64,000 nt of DNA from Luteolibacter luteus (GTDB lineage Bacteria > Verrucomicrobiota > Verrucomicrobiia > Verrucomicrobiales > Akkermansiaceae): the NCBI RefSeq assembly GCF_012913485.1, contig NZ_CP051774.1, positions 2,542,001 through 2,606,000 of the forward strand, read 5' to 3'. Both the position numbers and the translations under genes were made by a program. How positions within the stretch are numbered: the stretch's first letter is position 1; the number at the start of each line of letters is the position of its first letter. The notes under the pieces are model-generated. The model was not told the origin of the DNA. It did no database searches and saw nothing but the letters and a program-made list of their open reading frames with translations. Shown piece by piece: positions 7,927 to 16,849 of this stretch.

Positions 7927-8523
7927 GGGGAGAGGCGACGGGCTGGGCAGTAGATTTTCGGGAAATTTTCGGGGTGGATCCCGCGCGGTCAGTGGCGGCT
8001 GGCGGCGCGGGCACAGCGGGCGAGATACTGGCCTGAAAGGGGTGGAGCCTTCAAGTCGATTTCGTTCATATGGTATCCACAAATTATTAACAATACTACC
8101 GGTGGTGTACTCCTTTTCTGCGGCGATCTTGACAATTTCGTCAGAATCCGTAAGCGCCTGAAAAATACGGCTTCTTTGAAAGGAAGCAAAAAACCCCGCG
8201 GCGATCCCTTGGGGCATGAAAGTTTTCCGGGCGGGGGGATCTTTTGGCGGGGGGAAAGAGGGCAGCGGGAAATTCTAAAATGTTAGATACGGAAATAGTT
8301 AGAAATGCCTGTTATGGATTCACTTCCAACGGGATACGCGGTATAAAATTTCCGAGCCAGCTCCGGGGCATTTTGGAGAAAGCCTAGAAGTAGGCGGGTT
8401 CCACGGGATACCGGAGATGCTCAACCGGGGGTCGGAAAGGCGCGAACTGACGCGACCACCTGACGGCGGGGTTGCGGCCGATGATTCCCGGGCTCGGGAC
8501 GAGTCCCCTACCCCTGCGACGCT
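7927..8523. other. Gene-free stretch upstream of nrdB
   Basis: This ~600-base gap separates the nrdB start from the end of the response-regulator gene. It must hold the leftward nrdB promoter and the 3' end of the signalling operon. An open frame continues upstream of nrdB to 8217, but its composition does not look like nrdB. The part at 8260-8350 is AT-richer than its surroundings. I looked for an NrdR-box dyad (CACWATATWGTG-like) and found no convincing copy. No tRNA or small gene was recognised. Confidence 0.4.
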
Positions 8524-9135
8524 CTACTCGGGAACGCGATAGGCGAGAGCGGAGAGGCCATCCCGCTCAAGGCGGCTGAAGGCAGCAGCCTCGGCTTCGA
8601 GGCTGCCGGTGCGGATGGCGCGGAGGATGCCAAGCCAAGAGGTGACGCGCGGACCGGGATCCATTCTCTCCAAGTCTTGGATAGCGAGCTCATGCCGGCC
8701 CTCGCGGGCGTGGGCCATGGCTCTTGCGAAGGGATCTTCCTCCGGGGCCATGATATGGCGAACGACGCCGCGCAGCTCAGCAGGGCGGACGGGCTTGAGA
8801 AGGAAATCGACCACCTGGCCGGTGATGGCGCGGAGGGCTGCGGAGGGGGTGATCGCGGCGCTGCAGAGGACGACGGGGAGATAATTCCCGTGGCGGCGGA
8901 GGGTCTCGATCACCCGGAGGCCATCGATGTCCGGCATGCGGAGATCGAGAATGGCGACGTCATAATCGCCCGAATCCAGCTTGGTGAGGGCTTCCGAGCC
9001 ATTGGCCGCGGTATCGGTATCGTGGTCGGAAAGCGCGTACGAAAAGCCGAGCCGCAAGGTGGGCTCATCGTCAACGACGAGCACCTTGTAGCGAGCAGAG
9101 GCTTGGGTGGCCCCGCTATCAGGCGATGGGAACAT
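8524..9135 (-). CDS. Response regulator, receiver domain with unclassified C-terminal domain
   Basis: This 203-residue protein begins at the ATG at 9135 (a TTG one codon earlier is also in frame). Residues ~15-125 form a receiver domain: VLVVDDEP with acidic residues, DVAILDLRMPDIDG with the phospho-acceptor Asp, and a KPVRPAEL lysine. The C-terminal ~75 residues are helical (AREGRHELAIQDLERM, GILRAIRTGSLEAEAAAF). They are not a known DNA-binding domain and look like a short TPR-like or adaptor segment. The start overlaps the end of the histidine kinase gene by 17 bases, so the two are co-transcribed. Output is probably protein-protein, for example a phosphorelay or feedback component. Confidence 0.85.
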   Translation of the reverse strand: MFPSPDSGATQASARYKVLVVDDEPTLRLGFSYALSDHDTDTAANGSEALTKLDSGDYDVAILDLRMPDIDGLRVIETLRRHGNYLPVVLCSAAITPSAALRAITGQVVDFLLKPVRPAELRGVVRHIMAPEEDPFARAMAHAREGRHELAIQDLERMDPGPRVTSWLGILRAIRTGSLEAEAAAFSRLERDGLSALAYRVPE

Positions 9136-10933
9136 CAATGAAGAATTCTGTCTGATCGTGGGCTCTTTCCTTCAGCCCGATGCGCCCTTCGTGGGCTCTC
9201 ATGATTTCGCGGCAAATGAAGAGGCCGAGGCCGACGCCATCCGAATCCTGACCGGGGGCGCGGAAGAAGCGCTCGAAGATGCGGTTTTGCATTTCCTCCG
9301 GGACGCCGGGGCCTTGGTCGATGACGGTGACGCGCATGTGCTCGGCGTCCGGCTGGCTGGCGCGGAGGGTGACCTTTCCACCGGTGGGGCTGTGCTTGAT
9401 GGCGTTCGAGACGAGATTGTTCAGCACTTCATCAAGGCGCAGCGGATCGGCGCTGACTTCCGGCATCCCATCGGCGGCTTCGACATCGATTTCCACGGAT
9501 TTTTCCGCGGCCCTCGGTTCGAAGATGCGCTCGGCGCGGAGCATGGCGTCGCGCAGGGCGACGGGCACGCGCTCGAGGTGGGTGCTGCCGCTCTCCGAGC
9601 GGGAGAGATCGAGGAGGGTATTCAGGGTGACGAGGAGCCGCTCGCAATCGTCATTGGCGGAGGACACCATGGTCTTCTGCACATCCGTCAGCCCGCCGGA
9701 GCGCTCCTCCAAGAGCAGGTGCAGGACCATGCGAATGCCCGTGAGGGGCGTCTTGATCTCGTGGCTGACGGTCGAGATGAGGTTCGTCTTCATGTCATCC
9801 AGCCAGCGGATGCGGGTGACATTGTGGAGAAGCACGGCCCGACCGGAGTAGACACCGTCCTCCGAGGTAAAGCTGAAGATGCGGGGAAGGTAGAAGAACT
9901 CACGCTCCTCGATACGAAAGAGCAGGGCCTCGCGGGGGTCTTCGGGCAGGTGATTTTCGCCGTGGTCGTTCGACTCGTTGAGGATGCGCTGGATTTTCGA
10001 CGGCAGGCGACCGGCAACGCCGAGGCTCTCCGTGAGGCGCTCCGCGGCGGGATTGATCTGGAGGATGCGGCCGTCATCCCCGAGCACGAAGACGGGCGAG
10101 GGAATCGCCTCCAGAATGGCGCGGTTCACCAGATTGGTCTTCAGCAGGCGCTCATTGGTCTCGCCGCGGCGCACGCGCAGCTCGGCGGCCATGTCATTGA
10201 AGGCGGTGGCGACGGAGCGAAATTCGCTGTCCGCGCCCGGCTCCGGCAGGGTGAGCTCGAAGTTTCCTTTCCGGATCTCCTCGATCGAACGGCGCAGGCC
10301 TACGACCGGATCGACCATGTGGCGGACGAGCTGGAAGTAGATGAACATCGCGATGCCGGTGCCGAGCAAAACGAGGGTGAGGACGAAGAAGGTATTCTTC
10401 GACGACTCCGCGCCGGACTTCACGCTGCTGCCCATCATCTTCGCATCCGCGAGGGCGAAGATGCTATCCGAGAGATCGGTGATGCGCTGGGTCTGGGTGC
10501 TCATGTAGGACATGAGCTTCGACCGATCCTCCTGGGTCGAAAGGCTCTCGGCGAAGAAGCGCTCATAGCCTTGCAGGTAGGTTTCGACCGCTTGGTCCAG
10601 CCTTGCCTGCAGATCGTCCCAACCGCCATCACTGCTGGTTTGCAGGCGCAGGGCATTGACCCGGTCCTTGAGTTCTTCCTTGTCGGCATCAAACTTCGAG
10701 CGATCCGGCACCTGGGTGCCGGGGGGGCTGGCCAGGGCCGGGAGGTAGTGAACGTTCAGCCCGGTGGTGATGGTGCGGAAGCCACGGCTGAGCTTGATGG
10801 CAGGATAGCTTTCCTGAACGAGCGTATCGTAGCGTTTGCTCGCGTCCCGTACAAGCAAAAGGGCTGCAGCCCCCACTCCCCAGAGGAGGAGAATGAGGGT
10901 CAGCAGTCCGAAAAAGAGTCGGGTCCGTAGCAT
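9119..10933 (-). CDS. Membrane sensor histidine kinase
   Basis: This is a 604-residue protein. A first transmembrane helix spans residues ~8-28 and a second ~183-206 (FFVLTLVLLGTGIAMF), enclosing a ~155-residue periplasmic helical sensor. A HAMP-like segment, a PAS-like region (FVLGDDGRILQINPAAERLT), HisKA with STVSHEIKTPL (the phosphorylated His) and HATPase_c with GVGLGLFICREI follow. It lies 15 bases after the sigma-54 activator gene and overlaps the downstream response regulator. The pairing of a HAMP/PAS kinase with an NtrC-type regulator resembles the KinB-AlgB type. The signal sensed is unknown. Confidence 0.93.
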   Translation of the reverse strand: MLRTRLFFGLLTLILLLWGVGAAALLLVRDASKRYDTLVQESYPAIKLSRGFRTITTGLNVHYLPALASPPGTQVPDRSKFDADKEELKDRVNALRLQTSSDGGWDDLQARLDQAVETYLQGYERFFAESLSTQEDRSKLMSYMSTQTQRITDLSDSIFALADAKMMGSSVKSGAESSKNTFFVLTLVLLGTGIAMFIYFQLVRHMVDPVVGLRRSIEEIRKGNFELTLPEPGADSEFRSVATAFNDMAAELRVRRGETNERLLKTNLVNRAILEAIPSPVFVLGDDGRILQINPAAERLTESLGVAGRLPSKIQRILNESNDHGENHLPEDPREALLFRIEEREFFYLPRIFSFTSEDGVYSGRAVLLHNVTRIRWLDDMKTNLISTVSHEIKTPLTGIRMVLHLLLEERSGGLTDVQKTMVSSANDDCERLLVTLNTLLDLSRSESGSTHLERVPVALRDAMLRAERIFEPRAAEKSVEIDVEAADGMPEVSADPLRLDEVLNNLVSNAIKHSPTGGKVTLRASQPDAEHMRVTVIDQGPGVPEEMQNRIFERFFRAPGQDSDGVGLGLFICREIMRAHEGRIGLKERAHDQTEFFIDVPIA

Positions 10934-10948
10934 TTAGCCGGGGAGAGA

Positions 10949-12325
10949 TCAGTCCATTCCGAAACGCTTGCGCTTGCGGTAGAGGGTTGCCTTGTCGATG
11001 CCGAGGATGGCGGCGGCGTCCTGCAGGGTTGGCGCCCAACGCAGGACCTCGCGGAGGTGGGTTTGCTCGATGTCGTCGATGCTGTATTCACCTCCGATGA
11101 CGGGTCCGGTAGAGTTGCCCCCGGTCGTCGCTGCGGCGTCGGCGGCGACGGGAATCGGCAAGTCTTCGGCCTCGATCTTCGAACCGCGGGCAAGGATGGC
11201 CGCGCGCTCGATCGCATTGCGGAGCTCGCGGAGATTTCCCGGCCAAGAGTGGCGGACAAGGGCCTGGCGACCGGCTTCAGAGAAGCCCTCGATCTTCCGG
11301 CCCATTTGCTTGCTAAAGAAGGAGAGGTAGTCGTTCGCGAAACGGATCAGATCCCCGCGGCGCTCGCGCAGCGGCGGCACCGTGACGCTGATGACGTTCA
11401 GGCGGTAAAAGAGGTCCTCACGGAATGTGCGGGCGGCGACGCAGGCGGCAAGATCGCGGTTGGTCGCGGCGATGATGCGGACATTGCTCTCACGCACCTT
11501 GTTTTCGCCGAGGCGCTCGTATTCGCGCTCCTGGAGGAGGCGGAGGAGCTTCGGCTGGATCTCCATCGGCAGCTCCCCGATCTCATCGAGGAAAAGGGTG
11601 CCGCCATCGGCCGCATGAACTTTTCCCCAAGTGTCCTTCACCGCACCGGTGAAGGAGCCCTTCATGTGGCCAAAGAGCACGCTCTCCAGCAATTCCTTGG
11701 AAAGGCTCGGACAGCTCACGGTGACAAAAGGCTTGTCGCGGAGATGGCTGCGGTCGTGGACCTCGCGGGCAATCACGCTCTTACCGGTGCCGCTTTCCCC
11801 GAGGATGAGTACGGAGGCAGGCGAAGCGGCGGCGCGGAAGAGAGTCTCCAACTCCACGCGCGTGCGTTCGTCCTCGGAGTCGAACTGGAGCGGCGGGGCG
11901 TTGTGCTTCACCTCGCTTTTCAGCTCCTGAACGGTTTCCTGAAGGCGGACGACCTCCACTTGGGTCTGAAGAGCCTTTTGGGCCTTCGCGATGATGGCGC
12001 GAAGCTGGTCCGGGGTGAAGGGCTTCTCCAAGTAGTCGAAGGCCCCGAGCTGGGTGGCCTTCACGGCGGTGGCGACGGAGGCGTGAGCCGTGAAAATGGT
12101 GACGAGCTGGCGGGGAGTCTTTTTCAGGATCTCCTGCATCACCATGAGCCCGTCTTCGTCGCCCAAGCGCAGGTCCAGGAAAACCAACTGGAAGTCTTCT
12201 TCCTTGAGGCGCTGAAGCGCCGAGTCCCCATCCTCCGCCGTTTCGACGTAATGGCCCTCGGCTTCGAGGGCGACAGAGGTGGTGAGGCGGATCGATTGTT
12301 CGTCGTCTACGATGAGGATGTCCAT
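10949..12325 (-). CDS. Sigma-54-dependent response regulator (NtrC family)
   Basis: This 458-residue protein starts at the ATG at 12325 (MDILIVDDEQ). The 12 extra upstream residues in the open frame encode an AGGAGG and are probably untranslated. The order is receiver (phospho-acceptor in LVFLDLRLGDEDG), AAA+ domain with GESGTGKS and GGTLFLDEIGELP, then a Fis-type HTH (TLQDAAAILGIDKATLYRKR). The sigma-54 contact loop reads GSFTGA instead of the usual GAFTGA. It activates RpoN promoters after phosphorylation, most likely by the kinase encoded immediately downstream. It is the first gene of the three-gene operon. Confidence 0.94.
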   Translation of the reverse strand: MDILIVDDEQSIRLTTSVALEAEGHYVETAEDGDSALQRLKEEDFQLVFLDLRLGDEDGLMVMQEILKKTPRQLVTIFTAHASVATAVKATQLGAFDYLEKPFTPDQLRAIIAKAQKALQTQVEVVRLQETVQELKSEVKHNAPPLQFDSEDERTRVELETLFRAAASPASVLILGESGTGKSVIAREVHDRSHLRDKPFVTVSCPSLSKELLESVLFGHMKGSFTGAVKDTWGKVHAADGGTLFLDEIGELPMEIQPKLLRLLQEREYERLGENKVRESNVRIIAATNRDLAACVAARTFREDLFYRLNVISVTVPPLRERRGDLIRFANDYLSFFSKQMGRKIEGFSEAGRQALVRHSWPGNLRELRNAIERAAILARGSKIEAEDLPIPVAADAAATTGGNSTGPVIGGEYSIDDIEQTHLREVLRWAPTLQDAAAILGIDKATLYRKRKRFGMD

Positions 12326-12692
12326 GACGCTTGGCTTGCAGATCCTCCTAACAATCCCCATGCCGCGGGCTCATGCGAAATGCCAGCTTTTGAAAGTCAG
12401 GCGGTTCGGAAGGGTGCAGGAGGCAATGGTTGGGGTGGGCGGCGTGCATAATGCTACACGCCCATCAGGCGAATTGCAAAGTGCACGAGAAAGAAAAGGC
12501 AGGATCCCCCACACTGGTGGTTTTATTCTTAGCCGAGGACAGGCGGGAGAATGGAGGTGTAAACGATGTCCCCGAACGCGCCGCCAAGTCTCGGGGCCAA
12601 CGACGGATCCAAAGAGGGCACGAAGGGACCGATCTGCAGGCCAGAGGGTCCGCTTTCCCGGCAAGAGCCGCCGATGGGATGGAGCTACAAGG
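12326..12692. other. Intergenic region upstream of the NtrC-type operon
   Basis: About 365 bases lie between the activator start and the terminator at 12693. The leftward promoter of the signalling operon must be here. I recognised no tRNA, repeat or conserved small gene. Short open frames on both strands look like chance frames. Confidence 0.35.
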
Positions 12693-12726
12693 AAAAAGGC
12701 CACCCGGTGGTCCGGGTGGCCTTTTT
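12693..12726. terminator. Bidirectional terminator downstream of the desaturase gene
   Basis: AAAAAGGCCACCCGG, a short loop, and CCGGGTGGCCTTTTT form a strong GC stem flanked by A5 and T5. It can work on either strand. It lies 28 bases past the leftward desaturase stop. Confidence 0.85.
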
Positions 12727-12754
12727 GAAGATCAGACGGTGACGGAGCCGCTGC

Positions 12755-13873
12755 TTAGGCAGGCACCGAGCGACCACGGCGGATCGCGGAAAGGTGATCG
12801 AGCATTTCCTTGGTCTCGCGGCTCCAGTTGCGGAGAGCCTTACGGGAGAGGTCCACGCGGTCGGCCATGGCCTTTTCCAGATCGTGGTAATTCGCGCTGA
12901 GGCGTTCGATCAGAGAGTTCATGGACTCCACGGCCTTGTCACGCCACGGATGATCGGAGGCATGGAGGCGGGCCAGCTCGACATCGGCACGGCGGCGGGC
13001 TTCCGCCATCTCTGCAAGGAGCACCTTGGTGTCCGGCACGCGGCGCAGGTCGCTGGCCATCCCGATCTTGGAAAGCACCCAGATGGCCCACTTGGTGGGG
13101 TCGAAGTTCCACGGCTTCACGCCATTGCGGTAGTCGTGTTGGAACTCGTGGTGATAATTGTGGTAGCCCTCGCCGAAGGTGAAGAGCGACATCACGAAGC
13201 TGTCACGGGCGCTGCAGCGGGTCGAATAGGGCTGGCGGCCGATGGTGTGGCAGAGCGAGTTGATGAAGAAGGTGCACTGCTGGACGCAGAAAACGCGCAG
13301 CACACCGGCGATCAGGAAGCCGCCGAGGGCACCATTCCAGCCACCTGCGAAGAAGTAGCCGAGGACGGCAGGCAGAATCAGGCCCACGACGAGGGCGATC
13401 ATCTTGTCCCAGCGGTGCTGCCACATGACGAGCGGGTCCTTGCGGAGATCCTGCACGTTGTCCAGCGGCGGCTCAGGGCGCACCTTGAAAAGGATCCAGC
13501 CGATGTGGGCCCAGAAGAAGCCCTTCGAGATATCGTATGGATCGTCGTCGTGGTCGGTGTGCTTGTGGTGGCGGCGATGGTCGGAAACCCAGTTCAGCGC
13601 CGAGTTTTCAAAAGCACAGGCACCGAAGACCAAGGTGAAGAGCCGGACGGGCCACTTCGCCTTGAAAGAGAGGTGCGAGAACAAGCGATGGTAGCCGAGC
13701 GTGATGCTCATGCCGGTCGCGATGCAGTAGAAAGCGAACATGCCGGCGAGGAAGCCATTCATGCCGTGATTCCACAGGTAGATCGGAGCCGCGATCACGG
13801 CGAGCAGGGAGATGATCAGGAGGAAGACGGTATTGATCCAGTCCACCCGCTCGAAAGGGATGCTCAATTTCAT
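12755..13873 (-). CDS. Acyl-CoA/acyl-lipid delta-9-type fatty acid desaturase
   Basis: This 372-residue membrane di-iron enzyme has the three histidine boxes of the family: HRLFSH (62-67), HRRHH (99-103) and HNYHH (about 238-242). Hydrophobic segments at ~12-32, ~40-60 and ~75-92, plus a later pair, fit the usual four-helix topology. The last ~100 residues (from about 270) form a charged helical tail (AEMAEARRRADVELARL) longer than in minimal desaturases. It introduces a cis double bond into saturated acyl chains using O2 and reduced ferredoxin or cytochrome b5, so it adjusts membrane fluidity. It diverges from the RRM-protein gene, whose homologues are often cold-responsive. Confidence 0.93.
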   Translation of the reverse strand: MKLSIPFERVDWINTVFLLIISLLAVIAAPIYLWNHGMNGFLAGMFAFYCIATGMSITLGYHRLFSHLSFKAKWPVRLFTLVFGACAFENSALNWVSDHRRHHKHTDHDDDPYDISKGFFWAHIGWILFKVRPEPPLDNVQDLRKDPLVMWQHRWDKMIALVVGLILPAVLGYFFAGGWNGALGGFLIAGVLRVFCVQQCTFFINSLCHTIGRQPYSTRCSARDSFVMSLFTFGEGYHNYHHEFQHDYRNGVKPWNFDPTKWAIWVLSKIGMASDLRRVPDTKVLLAEMAEARRRADVELARLHASDHPWRDKAVESMNSLIERLSANYHDLEKAMADRVDLSRKALRNWSRETKEMLDHLSAIRRGRSVPA

Positions 13874-14183
13874 GTAGAAGGATGCCCCAAAAGGGCGCGG
13901 AGGGATACTACCATTAGAGGCTTAGGTCAATGTCCCAGCAAGGTGGGTCCGGATTCTTTTCGCAAATTGGTGGCAAATTGCGTGGATTCACGGAGGATTG
14001 CTTCAAAAATTCAGAGCTTGCTCCTTAAGGATTCTTCTTCATGGTGCGATCGCGCTCGCCGCCCTGGCAAATCAAGGCATGGAGGGTCATCAAATGAGTG
14101 GATTGCATTCAGTGGTGATTTGAATCCCGGTTCGCGGGAACAGTCGAAGAAGAGACAGAGATAGTTCGGGCCACTGATTAGCA
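13874..14183. other. Divergent promoter region, desaturase and RRM gene
   Basis: These 310 bases between two outward-facing genes must hold both promoters. A direct repeat GCAAATTG occurs at 13962-13969 and again at 13973-13980, an 11-base period close to one helical turn, which could be a regulator site or a chance repeat. No RNA gene was recognised. The RRM gene probably has a long 5' leader, as cold-responsive genes often do (inference). Confidence 0.35.
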
Positions 14184-14630
14184 ATGAGTAACAAGATGTA
14201 TGTGGGGAATCTCCCCTTCTCCGCCAGCGAAGACGAGCTGCGCGAAGCCTTCGGTCAATTCGGCCCCGTGGCTGAGGTCAGCATGATGATGGACCGTGAA
14301 ACCGGTCGCCCGCGTGGTTTCGCTTTCATCTCGATGGAGACCAAGGAAGGCATGGAAGCCGCGATCCGCGGTCTCGATGGCAAGGATTTCGGTGGTCGTA
14401 ACCTGACCGTCAACGAAGCCCGCCCACGTGAAGACCGTCCGTCCTTCGGTGGCGGCGGCGGTGGTGGTGGTGGCCGCGGCGGCTACGGTGGTGATCGCCG
14501 TGGCGGTGGTGGTGGCGGCGGCTACGGTGGCGATCGCCGCGGAGGCGGTGGTGGCGGCGGCGGTGGTCGTGGTGGCTATAGCGATGACCGTCGCGGTGGC
14601 GGCGGTGGTGGTGGTGGCCGCCGCTGGTAA
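14184..14630 (+). CDS. RRM RNA-binding protein with glycine/arginine-rich tail
   Basis: This 148-residue protein has a single RNA-recognition motif covering residues ~4-80, with RNP2 MYVGNL (5-10) and RNP1 RGFAFISM (44-51). A low-complexity tail of about 60 residues follows, built of Gly runs broken by [13 protein letters not shown] units. This matches the cyanobacterial Rbp and eukaryotic GRP architecture. Such proteins bind single-stranded RNA, often accumulate in the cold and act as RNA chaperones. The tail accounts for the tandem GGTGGC-like DNA repeats at 14450-14625. A strong terminator follows at 14671. Confidence 0.93.
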   Translation: MSNKMYVGNLPFSASEDELREAFGQFGPVAEVSMMMDRETGRPRGFAFISMETKEGMEAAIRGLDGKDFGGRNLTVNEARPREDRPSFGGGGGGGGGRGGYGGDRRGGGGGGGYGGDRRGGGGGGGGGRGGYSDDRRGGGGGGGGRRW

Positions 14631-14670
14631 TCCCGGCAGCGCTGCTCCTAAAAATCGCAGCATTTTTTCC

Positions 14671-14706
14671 AAAAGCGGATCCCCGGAAGGGGGGTCCGCT
14701 TTTTTG
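14671..14706 (+). terminator. Terminator of the RRM gene
   Basis: An AGCGGATCCCC stem with a GGAA loop and a near-perfect complementary arm is followed by six T. It begins 40 bases after the RRM gene stop. The leading A4 would also allow some activity on the opposite strand, where the redox gene ends at 14719. Confidence 0.85.
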
Positions 14707-14718
14707 TGGGCGGCCTTC

Positions 14719-15747
14719 TTACCGATCCAGCGATTCCTCGACCGAAAGCTTGGCGAGGAAATAAGCCACGCGAGCCCCATCCGCAGCGGCGAGCAGGGCC
14801 TGCTGCATGCGACCGGCGCTGAGGTCACCAGCAGCGAAGATTCCGGGACGGCTGGTTTCGCCGGTTTCCTCGCGAAGGACTGCCCCGTCCTCCCGGAGGG
14901 TGAGACCGAGGGCGGAAACCAGCGGGGTCTGGCTTTGCTTCGGCTGGACAAAGAAGGCCGAGAGTAGAACCGCCGAACCGTCCTCCATCAGGGCGGCTTC
15001 CAGCGAGTGAAGATTCCCGGCAGGGCGTAGCTGGCGGATCTTCCGCGACTCCACCTTGATCCCCCTCCCCGCCAAGCCCGATAGCGCCTCCGGAGGGAGC
15101 GAAAGCCCGGAAGCGAAGATGGTGAGATTCGCCGTCCAGCCGAGGAAGAAAGGGACGTGCTCCAGCACGGCAGGATCCTCCACCAGCAAGCCCCATGGCT
15201 CGTCGCGATGCTCGTAGCCATCGCAGAAGGCGCAGTGGTGGACTCCCCTGCCCCAGTTTTCCCGGAGGCCCGGGATGGCGGGTAGCTCGTCGACCAGGCC
15301 GAGGGTCAGGAGGACGTAGCGGGTACGGATCCTACCACCGGAGGCGGTGGTAACCTCGAAGGCGCCGGGTTCACCGGTGATGGAAGCCACCAGATCCTCG
15401 CGGAAGGCGACGGAAGGGTAGCGGGCGAGCTGGCCGCGGGCGATTTTCCGAAAGTCAGAAGGAAGAACGCCATCCCGGGTGAGGAAAGTATGCACTGCCG
15501 GAGCTGCGGCATTTCGGGGTGTGCCGCCATCGATCAGCAGGACGCGGCGACGGGCGCGGGCCATGACCATGGCTGCGGACAAACCGGCTGGGCCGCCGCC
15601 AATGATGACGAGTTCGAAGATTTCGTCAGGATCCGCGTCCTCCAGCGAGGCGGCGTAGAGGGAGGAAACCGTGGCCATGCTGGCGAGTCCGTTCAACACA
15701 TCGCGGCGGGAGACCAAAGGTGGGGAAACGGGGTCGGTGGTGCTCAT
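14719..15747 (-). CDS. Thioredoxin-reductase-like FAD oxidoreductase with Tat-like N terminus
   Basis: This is a 342-residue protein. A Rossmann FAD-binding motif, IIGGGPAGLS, starts at residue ~48, and the redox-active CAFC pair is C172/C175 within CAFCDGYE. The C-terminal FAD motif FAAGDL is also visible. Together these place it in the low-molecular-weight thioredoxin reductase-like family. The N terminus carries SRRDVLNG (residues 13-20) followed by a modest hydrophobic stretch and YAAS, which resembles a twin-arginine export signal, an unusual feature for this family. The canonical second Rossmann motif for NADPH looks degenerate (LVEDPAVLEHVPF). It diverges from a LysR-type regulator that probably controls it. 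Confidence 0.85.
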   Translation of the reverse strand: MSTTDPVSPPLVSRRDVLNGLASMATVSSLYAASLEDADPDEIFELVIIGGGPAGLSAAMVMARARRRVLLIDGGTPRNAAAPAVHTFLTRDGVLPSDFRKIARGQLARYPSVAFREDLVASITGEPGAFEVTTASGGRIRTRYVLLTLGLVDELPAIPGLRENWGRGVHHCAFCDGYEHRDEPWGLLVEDPAVLEHVPFFLGWTANLTIFASGLSLPPEALSGLAGRGIKVESRKIRQLRPAGNLHSLEAALMEDGSAVLLSAFFVQPKQSQTPLVSALGLTLREDGAVLREETGETSRPGIFAAGDLSAGRMQQALLAAADGARVAYFLAKLSVEESLDR

Positions 15748-15806
15748 GGGCCGGAGAGCCTGAGCCAGCGGAGGCGGATTTTGAATTTCCCTTGCGGGAA
15801 CAATAT

Positions 15807-15819
15807 TGATACCGGATCA
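15807..15819. promoter_or_regulatory. Candidate LysR-type operator
   Basis: TGATACCGGATCA has matching outer arms (TGAT/ATCA) and fits the T-N11-A box bound by LysR-type regulators. It lies in the 78-base gap between the divergent oxidoreductase and lysR genes, 7 bases before the regulator start. Only base pattern and position support it. Confidence 0.5.
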
Positions 15820-15825
15820 GCATCA

Positions 15826-16707
15826 ATGATCGATGACCTCCGCAGCCTGCGGGCCTTCGTGACGACGGCCGAGGAGCTGAACTTCCGTCGCGCAGCGGAA
15901 CGTCTCCATATGTCCCAGCCGCCGCTGAGCCGGATGATCGCGGCGCTGGAGGATACACTGGAGACGCGGCTTTTCGAGCGAAGCACGCGTCAGGTGAGCC
16001 TGACCCAGGCGGGCGAGCTGTTGTATCGGGAGGCGACCGGCCTGCTGGAGCGGGCGGATGAACTGGCGCGGATGCTGAAGCGGGAGACCGGAGTGAGACG
16101 GCGCTTCAAGATCGGCTGCACGGCCGCGGCCTACTGCACGTCCTTTCCCCAGATCGTGGCGCGGTTGCGGGAGCTTCATCCGGAGGTGGAGATCGAGCTG
16201 CACGAGATGAACTCCGATGCCCAGCTCGATGGGATCGCCTCCGCGAAACTGGATGCCGGGATCGTGGTGATGCCGGTGCGGCGCCCGGGAATCGCAGTGC
16301 TGCCTTTTTCCCGGATGCGGATGAGAATGGCGGTGCCGGCGGCGCATCCCCTGGCAGGGAGCGCGGAGCCGGTGGCGTTGGGAGAGTTTTCAAGGGATGT
16401 TTTCATCGTGCATGCGCGCGAGGAGAATCCGGCGATGTATCATGAGATCATGCACCACTGCGCGAAGGCGGGCTTCCGCCCTCGTGTCCTGATCAAGAAG
16501 AAGGGGCAGAACTGCATGGCAATGATCGCGTCTGGTGCCGGGGTGCATTTCTCCGCGGCGCACGGGCAGTGCCTGCGGGTAGACGGCGTGTCCTTTGTGG
16601 AGCTGGAAGGTGAAGCTCCGGTGCTGGAGATGGGATTCGCGTGCCGGGATGGCGATGGGACCGCGTTGATGGAAAGCTTGAGGGGTTTGTTGGGGATGCA
16701 GGGGTGA
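15826..16707 (+). CDS. LysR-family transcriptional regulator
   Basis: This 293-residue protein begins at the ATG at 15826 (MIDDLRSLRAFVTTAEELNF), because the winged HTH starts at the very N terminus in this family. The HTH continues as FRRAAERLHMSQPPLSRMI, with the typical ALEDTLETRLFERSTR. Residues ~90-290 form the periplasmic-binding-protein-like effector domain. The open frame extends upstream to 15490 across the divergent gene, but that part is not expected to be translated. The divergent arrangement and the T-N11-A box suggest it regulates the adjacent oxidoreductase and itself. The inducer is unknown. Confidence 0.93.
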   Translation: MIDDLRSLRAFVTTAEELNFRRAAERLHMSQPPLSRMIAALEDTLETRLFERSTRQVSLTQAGELLYREATGLLERADELARMLKRETGVRRRFKIGCTAAAYCTSFPQIVARLRELHPEVEIELHEMNSDAQLDGIASAKLDAGIVVMPVRRPGIAVLPFSRMRMRMAVPAAHPLAGSAEPVALGEFSRDVFIVHAREENPAMYHEIMHHCAKAGFRPRVLIKKKGQNCMAMIASGAGVHFSAAHGQCLRVDGVSFVELEGEAPVLEMGFACRDGDGTALMESLRGLLGMQG

Positions 16708-16849
16708 GTCCACTCTCCGTATGGGCGTTCAGGCCCGGAAAGAATCCGGTGGAGTTTGCGGGCATCCGGCGTACCGCAATGGTTGATGGGGATGTCTCCC
16801 GATTCCACATGAAGACGATGATGATGATGAACACCAACGACGCAAAACC

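Noticed and set aside
7927-8217. Extended N terminus of NrdB from 8217
   Set aside because: The extra residues are Pro/Arg/Ser-rich and unlike any NrdB. The ATG at 7926 gives the family length.
9107-10930. Long rightward frame opposite the histidine kinase
   Set aside because: It mirrors the kinase codons, has biased composition and no domain. The kinase frame has full motifs.
14450-14625. Short tandem DNA repeats resembling a CRISPR or satellite
   Set aside because: They are in-frame codons for a Gly/Arg-rich tail of an RRM protein. Units are irregular, there are no spacers and no cas genes.
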